Assembly (NCBI RefSeq): GCF_003217295.1
Contig: NZ_QJTJ01000028.1
Location: 1 to 41,068 of the forward strand
Reading direction: 5' to 3'
Length of the DNA: 41,068 nt
Source of the DNA: Ureibacillus chungkukjangi
Lineage (GTDB): Bacteria; Bacillota; Bacilli; Bacillales_A; Planococcaceae
The position numbers and the translations under genes are program-made. Under the pieces are notes generated by a model. It worked only from the letters and a program-made list of their open reading frames with translations. It had not been told where the DNA came from and did no database searches. The first letter of the stretch is position 1; each line of letters starts with the position of its first letter. Of this stretch, positions 16,166-22,947 are shown piece by piece.

Positions 16166-16600
16166 TTACGGTATAGGTATTCCTAACAAAAAATCAAACA
16201 CTACAAAAATAAAAGCTATTGTAATAACGGTAGAGAATCCTAATCTAGTAACTTTTCGAACGTCATTAATCCATAGCAAAATAGGAATCATTATAATAGA
16301 AGCTATATAAAAATTAAAAGCACTTATTAAAATCAAGAAAATCACTAGACCTACCATGGTTAAAACTACTTTTGTAAAGTTTTGGAACTTTAATTTTTCA
16401 ATGTTTTTTTCAAAAATGCTTGTCATTAAGTTGATTCCAGAAAAAATTATAAGTCCTATGGCAACCAAGAGAGGAAATGCTCTTGGTCCCACATCATTAC
16501 CTGAAACTAAATTTTGAATTTGGAATGTGTCGATAAGAAAATAGAATCCAATTGATAAGAAAGCAACACTAAATATAATATTTCCTAATTTAAAGGTCAT
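16166..16600 (-). CDS. tctB: Tripartite tricarboxylate transporter, small membrane subunit TctB
   Basis: A 144-residue protein with four predicted membrane helices, the standard size for TctB. NDVGPRAFPLLVAIGLII (residues 35-52) is the recognisable family motif near the second helix. It pairs with TctA in the cytoplasmic membrane. GGGAGG precedes ATG 16600. It lies between tctC and tctA with gaps of about 12 bp each, so translation is closely linked. Confidence 0.92.
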   Translation of the reverse strand: MTFKLGNIIFSVAFLSIGFYFLIDTFQIQNLVSGNDVGPRAFPLLVAIGLIIFSGINLMTSIFEKNIEKLKFQNFTKVVLTMVGLVIFLILISAFNFYIASIIMIPILLWINDVRKVTRLGFSTVITIAFIFVVFDFLLGIPIP

Positions 16601-16612
16601 AGCGTAGCCTCC

Positions 16613-17626
16613 CTATTCAACTCCTAATTTTTCATACCAATTTACCATTATCTTTGATTGATTATTAACATAATCAGTGAACTCCTTATAATCCATATCA
16701 CCTGTTAGCATTTGTGAGTTTTTCAGATATGTTTGATAGCCCTCAGTAGCAATTGCTTTTTCAAATATCGAGCTTAGCTCTTGTAAAATAGCTTCATCAA
16801 TCCCCGAAGGTCCATAAACTCCTCTAAATTGCGCCCAGCTCGTATCTACATCAAATCCTGCTTCCTTATATGTTGGCACATCTGGTAAGTCTTCTAATCT
16901 TTCTTCACTCATTACTCCTAATATTTTCAAATCCCCAGATTCATAGTATTGAGAAACTTGCCCCGGATTTGAATTTGCTACATCAATATGTTTTCCTAAA
17001 ATAGCTGTTACTGCATCTCCTGTACTTTCATAGGCAGTCCATACAGTTTCTACTTGAGCTGATTCACTAAAAATATTCCATGCAACATTATGACCGGAGC
17101 CAATTGCACCATAACCACCTACTGTTAATTTCCCTGGATTCTCTTTTGCATAATTCACTAATTCTTCTAGCGTATTAAATGGACTATCCTTATGAACCGC
17201 AATTACATAAGGATCTATTTGACCTTGTGATATCCAAGAAAAATCCTCTAAATCGTATTGATTCTTTAAAGTGCCTTCTATTAGCCCGATTTGACTAGGT
17301 GTCATTGCACCTAATGTATAACCATCTGCTTTTGCGTTAGCTATTTCTGCCATTTGTACTGCACCACTTCCCCCTGGGCGGTTTTCAACAATAAATGTGC
17401 CTCCCGTAACTTCTTCAGCAGCTTTTGCTAATTCACGAGCCATTAAGTCTGTTGGTCCTCCCGCAGTGGTATGCACTAAAATGGTAAATTGTTTTTCAAA
17501 ATCTAAAGTAGTATCAATTGTAGCCGCTTCCCCTTTACCCCCCGATAAAGCGTTTTCATTTCCATTAGAACAAGCCGATAAAATGCAAAGTAAAATAAAC
17601 ATTAATAACAAACTGAACTTTTTCAT
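16613..17626 (-). CDS. tctC: Tripartite tricarboxylate transporter substrate-binding lipoprotein TctC
   Basis: A 337-residue extracytoplasmic solute-binding protein of the Bug/TctC family. It begins with a lipoprotein signal peptide with lipobox LSAC (C19) and a Ser/Asn-rich linker, so it is anchored to the outer face of the membrane. Family blocks seen: HTTAGGPTDLMARELAKAAE (about 52-71), VENRPGGSGAVQMAEIANAK (80-99) and GGYGAIGSGHN. Family members bind carboxylates by a two-water mode; the exact ligand cannot be read. It is the first gene of the six-gene operon, with GGGGGG before ATG 17626 and a promoter at 17667-17695. Confidence 0.94.
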   Translation of the reverse strand: MKKFSLLLMFILLCILSACSNGNENALSGGKGEAATIDTTLDFEKQFTILVHTTAGGPTDLMARELAKAAEEVTGGTFIVENRPGGSGAVQMAEIANAKADGYTLGAMTPSQIGLIEGTLKNQYDLEDFSWISQGQIDPYVIAVHKDSPFNTLEELVNYAKENPGKLTVGGYGAIGSGHNVAWNIFSESAQVETVWTAYESTGDAVTAILGKHIDVANSNPGQVSQYYESGDLKILGVMSEERLEDLPDVPTYKEAGFDVDTSWAQFRGVYGPSGIDEAILQELSSIFEKAIATEGYQTYLKNSQMLTGDMDYKEFTDYVNNQSKIMVNWYEKLGVE

Positions 17627-17646
17627 TTTATTCCCCCCTAGTAATG

Positions 17647-17658
17647 ATGGTATACCAT
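17647..17658. promoter_or_regulatory. GntR-type operator O1 (downstream of tctC promoter)
   Basis: Perfect 12-bp palindrome ATGGTATACCAT, placed just beyond the predicted start of transcription and 20 bp before the tctC start codon. Its core GGTATACC fits the GT-N-TAC pattern of FCD-type GntR sites. Confidence 0.72.
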
Positions 17659-17666
17659 TTGACTAA

Positions 17667-17695
17667 AGATTATTACAATAAGTCGCAATAGTCAA
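17667..17695 (-). promoter_or_regulatory. Sigma-A promoter of the tctCBA-gntR-mmgE-AEC operon
   Basis: On the minus strand TTGACT (17695-17690), a 17-nt spacer and TAATCT (17672-17667). It lies exactly between the two palindromic operators, so occupation of O1 would block initiation. Confidence 0.75.
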
Positions 17696-17720
17696 ACTTT
17701 TTTTTACATTTTTTGAATAA

Positions 17721-17732
17721 ATGGTATACAAT
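17721..17732. promoter_or_regulatory. GntR-type operator O2 (upstream of tctC promoter)
   Basis: ATGGTATACAAT, one mismatch from a perfect repeat of O1. Centres of O1 and O2 are 74 bp apart, close to seven helical turns, as in repression loops. Confidence 0.62.
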
Positions 17733-17863
17733 CATATAGTGCGATAATGTAAAATTCAGGAATAAATAAAATCATATAGCAATAATTGTATGGAAGGTAT
17801 CCTACTTTGCTGTGCTGGATTTACTTTAACAATCACATTACTTTATTAATAAAATAAAAAATA
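17733..17863. other. Gene-free stretch upstream of O2
   Basis: This AT-rich segment completes a gap of about 315 bp without genes (17627-17941). Apart from the operators, promoter and the terminator at 17864, I see only a degenerate direct repeat: ATCATATAG at 17731 and again at 17771, each followed by a similar AATAAT/TGTA tract. No ORF with a ribosome site was found. Confidence 0.5.
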
Positions 17864-17896
17864 AAAAAAACCAAAATGCGAAATTTTGGTTTTTTT
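17864..17896. terminator. Terminator downstream of the small membrane protein gene
   Basis: Arms A7-CCAAAAT (17864-17877) and ATTTTGG-T7 (17883-17896) around a 5-nt loop form a perfect, near-symmetrical hairpin. The minus-strand T run serves the ppiB/small-protein unit. Confidence 0.85.
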
Positions 17897-17941
17897 ATGA
17901 CGGATTTGTCTTCTCTTTATTTAGTTAGAAAATAAACAGCC

Positions 17942-18163
17942 TTATTTTCGTAATTGAGTATCTTTATCCTGGGTGCCTTGTTGTTTAGTTAAAACATATT
18001 CTTCTAGAGCTTTTGTTTTTTGCTCTTCTTTTTTAGATAAACGCTTCACTAATCTAAATACGAACACACACAAAATAAAGATTGCTAAAAACTCTAATGC
18101 AGCTGGAATATATGATGATTTATCCTCTGGAAAATATAGAAATCCTGCGTAAAGGATACTCAT
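17942..18163 (-). CDS. Small single-pass membrane protein, function unknown
   Basis: A 73-residue protein with one hydrophobic helix (about 19-41, AALEFLAIFILCVFVFRLV), then a strongly charged Lys/Glu/Gln tail that probably faces the cytoplasm. I recognise no family. It starts 22 bp after the ppiB stop in the same direction with a good AGAAAGAAGAGTG-type site, so it is likely the second gene of a ppiB transcript ending at the terminator at 17864. Confidence 0.65.
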   Translation of the reverse strand: MSILYAGFLYFPEDKSSYIPAALEFLAIFILCVFVFRLVKRLSKKEEQKTKALEEYVLTKQQGTQDKDTQLRK

Positions 18164-18185
18164 TTTTCACTCTTCTTTCTAATAG

Positions 18186-18773
18186 TTATTCGATAATAGT
18201 AATCGACTCTATTTTAACATCTTCTAATGGCTTATCGCGCATATCCTTTTCAACGTTCGCAATATTGTCAACAATGTCCATGCCTTCAACAACATGTCCA
18301 AATACTGTATGTTTGAAGTCTAACCATGGTGTACCACCGTTTTTAGCATAAGCTTCGATAATTTCTGCTGGATATTTTGCTTGCTCTAATTGTGCAATCA
18401 TATTATTTGGCGTATGTTCCATTTGAACGATGAAGAATTGAGAGCCGTTTGTATTTGGACCAGCGTTTGCCATTGAAAGAGCCCCACGAAGGTTAAATAA
18501 GTTCTCGTTAAATTCATCTTCAAAAGAGTCGCCCCAAATTGATTGTCCACCCATACCAGTACCAGTTGGATCTCCACCTTGAATCATGAAATCAGTAATA
18601 ACACGGTGGAAAATAATACCGTTATAATAACCTGATTTAGCATGTCCTAAAAAGTTTTCAACAGTTTTTGGTGCATGCTCAGGGAATAACTTGATTTTAA
18701 CTGCACCTAAAGTTGTATTCATTTCTACTAATACTTCACCTGGATTTAATTCTTTAGTTAATTGTGGAAACAT
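18186..18773 (-). CDS. ppiB: Cyclophilin-type peptidyl-prolyl cis-trans isomerase
   Basis: A 195-residue cyclophilin. Seen: [43 protein letters not shown] with the catalytic arginine in [24 protein letters not shown] and a tryptophan-containing loop [17 protein letters not shown]. The enzyme speeds proline isomerisation during folding; there is no signal peptide, so it is cytoplasmic. The reading frame extends 29 codons upstream, but AAGGAG nine bases before ATG 18773 (MFPQLTKEL) and the usual length of the family decide the start. There is an insertion of about 20 residues before the tryptophan loop compared with the shortest bacterial cyclophilins. Confidence 0.93.
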   Translation of the reverse strand: MFPQLTKELNPGEVLVEMNTTLGAVKIKLFPEHAPKTVENFLGHAKSGYYNGIIFHRVITDFMIQGGDPTGTGMGGQSIWGDSFEDEFNENLFNLRGALSMANAGPNTNGSQFFIVQMEHTPNNMIAQLEQAKYPAEIIEAYAKNGGTPWLDFKHTVFGHVVEGMDIVDNIANVEKDMRDKPLEDVKIESITIIE

Positions 18774-18992
18774 TATAATTCGCTCCTTATTAAAAATGTT
18801 AGTTTTGGGTATATCTTTAAATAGAAGATTACCTTTTGACACCTCGTTACAGTTTAACATAGAACTTTTAAATTTGCCGCTAATTTACTTTTAGGACTTT
18901 CTTCGAGTTACGAAATAAGTTATACTTACCAACAAGAAAAAAACCAATCTTGAAATTCATTTCAAATTTGGAAAACAACGGCTAGGAAGAAT

Positions 18993-20219
18993 GTGATTGA
19001 AGTGAATAACCGAAAGCACAATTTTATTATTATTTTAGTATCAAATTTCATCGTAGCAAGCTCTATGACGATGATTATGCCCTTTTTGTCTCTTTACATT
19101 GAAACCTTCGGAGATTTTCCTGAGAGCTATGTACAAAAATGGGCTGGCTTAATCTTTGCAGCCACATTTGTTACAGCGTTTATCATGTCGCCGATTTGGG
19201 GGCGAATTGCCGATAAATACGGCTACAAACCAATTATGATCATTAACTGTTTCGGCATTGCTCTAAGCATCTTTTTGATGGGTTATGTAGAAAATGTTAT
19301 ACAGTTTTTCATCCTGCGCCTATTTATGGGAATTGTTACAGGCTTTATACCCACATCTATGGCATTCATCAGTAAGCATACACCTAAAAATATTGCGGGA
19401 AAAACACTTGGGACACTCCAAATTGGTAGTGTTGGCGGTTCTTTATTTGGTCCTGTCATCGGAGGATCCTTAGCAGATGCAATTGGATTTAACTTTACGT
19501 TTATTTATACCTCTATTGCAATTACAATTGCAGCCATCATCATTATTTTTGGCATTCATGAGCCAGAAATTATTCAAAAAGAGAAAAGCGTACTCTATTC
19601 AACAAAAAATATTCTTTGGGCTTTGTTCCATCACCCACTAATTCTGAGCACAATGCTTGTTGCTTCTTTAATTCAAATTGGAAATTTCAGCATTCAGCCG
19701 CTATTATCTCTATATGTTTCTCATTTAACTACCTCAGAGCAAGTAGCAATGCTTGCTGGTATTACCTTTAGTGCAGCTGGGGTTGGAAATATCTTAATTG
19801 GACGATTTTTTGGGAAGCTCGCTGATAATATTGGCTACGAAAAAGTCTTGATGTCACTGTTATTTATCAGTGTTTTCTTCATAATACCGCAAGCCTTTGT
19901 AACTTCCCTTTGGCAGCTTATTGTCTTAAGATTCTTGCTCGGTATCTTTTCTGGAGGATTAATTCCTATTGTCACAGCACTTATAAGACGTGAAGCACCT
20001 GTAGCGATTCAAGGTGAAGTCATGGGCTATAACCAATCTTTTCGTTTTTTAGGGAATATTATAGGTCCTGTGCTAGGTGGCTTTATAAGTGGATTTGCCG
20101 GTATTTCAGCTGTGTTTTACTCGACCGGACTACTATTTCTTATTGCAGCAATTGTCATTTTCATTATTCAAAAACTACCAAAAAAATATTTTGAGGATGT
20201 TTTAAAAAGTCATATTTAA
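18993..20219 (+). CDS. MFS transporter, DHA1-type drug efflux family
   Basis: A 408-residue major facilitator with twelve predicted helices. The DHA motif A is GRIADKYGYKP (about 70-80), with a matching degenerate copy GRFFGKLADNIGYEK after helix 8, and motif C-like GSVGGSLFGPVIGG in helix 5 marks it as an antiporter. It resembles B. subtilis YfmO-type multidrug pumps. The start used is GTG 18993, with AGGAAG only three bases upstream; GTG 19002 is an alternative. It is monocistronic, with a terminator after its stop. The substrate is unknown. Confidence 0.85.
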   Translation: MIEVNNRKHNFIIILVSNFIVASSMTMIMPFLSLYIETFGDFPESYVQKWAGLIFAATFVTAFIMSPIWGRIADKYGYKPIMIINCFGIALSIFLMGYVENVIQFFILRLFMGIVTGFIPTSMAFISKHTPKNIAGKTLGTLQIGSVGGSLFGPVIGGSLADAIGFNFTFIYTSIAITIAAIIIIFGIHEPEIIQKEKSVLYSTKNILWALFHHPLILSTMLVASLIQIGNFSIQPLLSLYVSHLTTSEQVAMLAGITFSAAGVGNILIGRFFGKLADNIGYEKVLMSLLFISVFFIIPQAFVTSLWQLIVLRFLLGIFSGGLIPIVTALIRREAPVAIQGEVMGYNQSFRFLGNIIGPVLGGFISGFAGISAVFYSTGLLFLIAAIVIFIIQKLPKKYFEDVLKSHI

Positions 20220-20231
20220 GCTCGATATAAT

Positions 20232-20274
20232 AGGAAGGGGATCTACTAATTCTAGTAGCCTCCTCCTTTTTTAT
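20232..20274 (+). terminator. Terminator after the MFS gene
   Basis: GGAAGGGGATCTACT (20233-20247) pairs imperfectly with AGTAGCCTCCTCC (20254-20266), followed by six T. Confidence 0.72.
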
Positions 20275-20327
20275 TTGAAACTATGATATTCTATCTTTTG
20301 TTATGCTCGCATTTTTGGAGGAATTAA

Positions 20328-22175
20328 ATGAAACAAATAGTAGGTTTCTTACTAATCCTTTGCTGCTTTCCATTGCTATTACTACTTGGTACTAAAATTA
20401 TAGATGAATTTACCTCAGCGAAAGAATATGAGAATACGATTCAACATAATATCAAGCCGCCAGAACAAGCAAATCCACTTCCTGTTACGATGTTAGATCG
20501 AAATGGAAATATATTTAGTGAGGAATATGTGGAATGGAGACAGCAGGTTCCATTAGAGGATGTACCAGAAATTATTAAACAAATCTATCTACTAAGTGAA
20601 GATAAAGAGTTTTACACACATATCGGCTTTAATGTAAGTGCCCTCGCACGTGCAGTCGTAGTAAATTCTCAAGGCTCCATCGAACAAGGCGGCAGTACAA
20701 TCACACAGCAGCTGGTTCGTATGCGCTATCTATCAGTTGAACAAACCTATGAACGTAAATTAACCGAGTTATTTTATGCTTATGAGCTTGAACAACTATA
20801 CAATAAAGAAGAAATTCTAGAAATGTATTTAAATGAAATCTATTTTAGCAATCAGGTATACGGAATCAGTGCAGCTGCAACCTATTATTTCCAAAAACCG
20901 TTAGAAGAGCTAACAATTGCTCAAATGGCATTTATTGCAGCGATTCCAAACAATCCTTCTCTATATGATCCTATAAAGAAATTTGATAATACGAAAGCAA
21001 GACAAGAACGGTTATTAGATATTTTAGCTGAAAATAAGATACTTACTGTAGAAGAAGCTGCCTTATATAAACAAGAGCAAATTATTTTGAATTTGAAGGT
21101 AAAAAAACAACAGCAGCCTGCTTATAGTACATTTGTACTTGCAGAATTAGAGGATCTAGTTGCTTCAGCTGAAGGCTATACAGACCAGCTTAAGGCTGCA
21201 CAAACTGATGATGAAAAGAAAATAATCGAGGAACAGATTGATGCAAAGGTTCAGCAATTACTACAATCAGGTATCTCGATACACACTGCATTAGACCCGG
21301 AAAAACAGCGACAGGATGAACAAAAAATCGATGCGATTCTAGGGAATGGTAATTTACAAAGCAGCTCAGTAGTTATAGATAATTCAACGAGGGAAATTGT
21401 TAGTGTTTATGGTGGAAAAAACTATAAAAAATTCGACTTCCATCGGGCTTACCAGGCAGTTCGTCAACCAGGCTCTGCCTTTAAACCAATAATAGTTTAT
21501 GCACCGCTTTTTGAAACAACCAACTATTCACCAAGCTCGATTGTTAGTGGCAGTAGTTTTTGTGTCGACAATTTCTGCCCTCAAAATTATGGTGGTGGTA
21601 TTTATGGGAATGTGTCGATTTCGACTGCCTTTAAGCACAGCTATAATACTTCAGCTGTTCGTCTGTTAAATGAAATCGGTTTGGATAATGCCTTTCAATT
21701 TGTCGATAAATTTAATTTTCAATCACTAGTTCCACAGGATAAGACCTTTGCAGCAGGATTAGGGGGTCTTAATTATGGTGTAACTGCATTGGAGCTGGCT
21801 GACGCCTATACAAGCTTTATAGATGGAAGTTATATGAAAGCCAGAAGTATTCGAAGTATTACCGATGCAGGTGGACATGTTCTTTATAGCTGGCCAACAG
21901 ACAAAGAAATCGTTTGGACTGGTAAAACAATAGGCAATATTCGTTCATTACTACATGATGTAGTGACAAGCGGGACTGGACGAGGAATCATTTCTAATTC
22001 TGCCTATATTGGGGCTAAAACAGGAACAACCAATGATTACAAAGACTTTTGGATTGCAGGGTTAACTAACGAATACACAACTGCTGTTTGGATCGGATTT
22101 GATAATCCTTCGTCCATGCAATCTCTCCAGAATGACAAAATCCATTTTAAAATTTTTAATACAATAATGAATTAA
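20328..22175 (+). CDS. pbpD: Bifunctional class A penicillin-binding protein (PBP4/PbpD-like)
   Basis: A 615-residue membrane-anchored peptidoglycan synthase. One N-terminal helix (about 4-22) is followed by a glycosyltransferase 51 domain with SEDKEFYTH (catalytic E91), GGSTITQQLVR (121-131) and LNEIYF, and then a transpeptidase domain with SAFK (S383, K386), SYN (438-440) and KTGTT (564-568). It polymerises and crosslinks the cell wall outside the membrane. The length and the location near yufK and mrp agree with B. subtilis pbpD. GGAGG precedes ATG 20328. All catalytic motifs are intact. It is shorter than PBP1 types and lacks a fibronectin/PASTA tail. Confidence 0.93.
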   Translation: MKQIVGFLLILCCFPLLLLLGTKIIDEFTSAKEYENTIQHNIKPPEQANPLPVTMLDRNGNIFSEEYVEWRQQVPLEDVPEIIKQIYLLSEDKEFYTHIGFNVSALARAVVVNSQGSIEQGGSTITQQLVRMRYLSVEQTYERKLTELFYAYELEQLYNKEEILEMYLNEIYFSNQVYGISAAATYYFQKPLEELTIAQMAFIAAIPNNPSLYDPIKKFDNTKARQERLLDILAENKILTVEEAALYKQEQIILNLKVKKQQQPAYSTFVLAELEDLVASAEGYTDQLKAAQTDDEKKIIEEQIDAKVQQLLQSGISIHTALDPEKQRQDEQKIDAILGNGNLQSSSVVIDNSTREIVSVYGGKNYKKFDFHRAYQAVRQPGSAFKPIIVYAPLFETTNYSPSSIVSGSSFCVDNFCPQNYGGGIYGNVSISTAFKHSYNTSAVRLLNEIGLDNAFQFVDKFNFQSLVPQDKTFAAGLGGLNYGVTALELADAYTSFIDGSYMKARSIRSITDAGGHVLYSWPTDKEIVWTGKTIGNIRSLLHDVVTSGTGRGIISNSAYIGAKTGTTNDYKDFWIAGLTNEYTTAVWIGFDNPSSMQSLQNDKIHFKIFNTIMN

Positions 22176-22210
22176 GAGGCATGACTTTTAACAGTCAGTG
22201 CCTCTTTTTT
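22174..22210 (+). terminator. Terminator of pbpD
   Basis: AAGAGGCATGACT (22174-22186) pairs with AGTCAGTGCCTCTT (22193-22206), one bulge, with T6 after it. It overlaps the stop codon of the convergent gene. Confidence 0.82.
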
Positions 22211-22772
22211 AATTTCCAAAGGGTAAGCTTGCTAATACCCCATTATAAAGCTTCAACACAACATAACAAATGAATGTGATAAAAATGGCCCAAAATAGAA
22301 TTTCAAAAAAAATCAGACCCACAGTTCCACCTAATGATAAAAACTGACTCATCTTGTATATGTTATAAATAAAATAACTAAAGATTGTCACTACAAAAAT
22401 ACTAAGTAAGATAAGAATAGATTGTATGCCAAATACTGAAAGCAATGCCCCAAAGAAAAAGATGAGGTAGCCTCCTCTAGCAGCACTAATCATTTCCCCA
22501 TTATTATGCTTTGAGAAAAACAGCATTCCTACTTCATGAATCGTTTCTCCTATTAATTTCAATGCTGAAAATAGCATAAAAAAACAAAGAGCAAATACAC
22601 TTAATAACAAAAGGCGTAATTCTAAATCTGTTAAAAACTCCCGCATCCCCGCATATACGCCGATAGAGGTTAAAAATGCTAATGATTCTCCTACCAAATA
22701 AATTCCGAAAGTTAAACTAAATAAAATTACAGAAAATAACGGTAAATAACCATACAAATATGGATTTTTCAT
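22209..22772 (-). CDS. yufK: DUF5366 membrane protein, YufK-like
   Basis: A 187-residue integral membrane protein with about five helices and no catalytic motifs. It begins MKNPYLYGYLPLFSVILFS, and GETIHEVGMLFFSK lies in its central loop; this pattern resembles B. subtilis YufK, which is also found between pbpD and mrp. No function is known. It is divergent from mrpA with a gap of about 175 bp, so it may be regulated with it, but nothing in the sequence proves this. Confidence 0.75.
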   Translation of the reverse strand: MKNPYLYGYLPLFSVILFSLTFGIYLVGESLAFLTSIGVYAGMREFLTDLELRLLLLSVFALCFFMLFSALKLIGETIHEVGMLFFSKHNNGEMISAARGGYLIFFFGALLSVFGIQSILILLSIFVVTIFSYFIYNIYKMSQFLSLGGTVGLIFFEILFWAIFITFICYVVLKLYNGVLASLPFGN

Positions 22773-22860
22773 GACAATTTCCTCTAAACTAAATTTTTTC
22801 TACCTATTTATAATAACGGGTAAATAATAAGGTTATCAAGTTCATACTATTCTCACCCAA

Positions 22861-22889
22861 GTGAAAACAGGGATAATAAATGTTATAAT
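22861..22889 (+). promoter_or_regulatory. Probable sigma-A promoter of the mrp operon
   Basis: GTGAAA (22861-22866), a 17-nt spacer and perfect TATAAT (22884-22889). Transcription would begin near 22896, giving a leader of about 52 nt to the mrpA start. It excludes the in-frame GTG at 22861 as the start codon. Confidence 0.5.
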
Positions 22890-22947
22890 CTTTAGTATTC
22901 GAGATAATTCATTGATATTTTTTATTTTTTTGAAAGGGGGATTATTT

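Noticed and set aside
15552-16310. 252-codon open frame on the plus strand
   Set aside because: It is antisense to tctA and tctB, whose families are certain. Its composition is that of a mirror frame and it has no plausible start signal.
22861-22947. 29-codon N-terminal extension of mrpA
   Set aside because: It would start at the probable -35 box of the promoter, while TTG 22948 has a strong ribosome site and gives the expected length.
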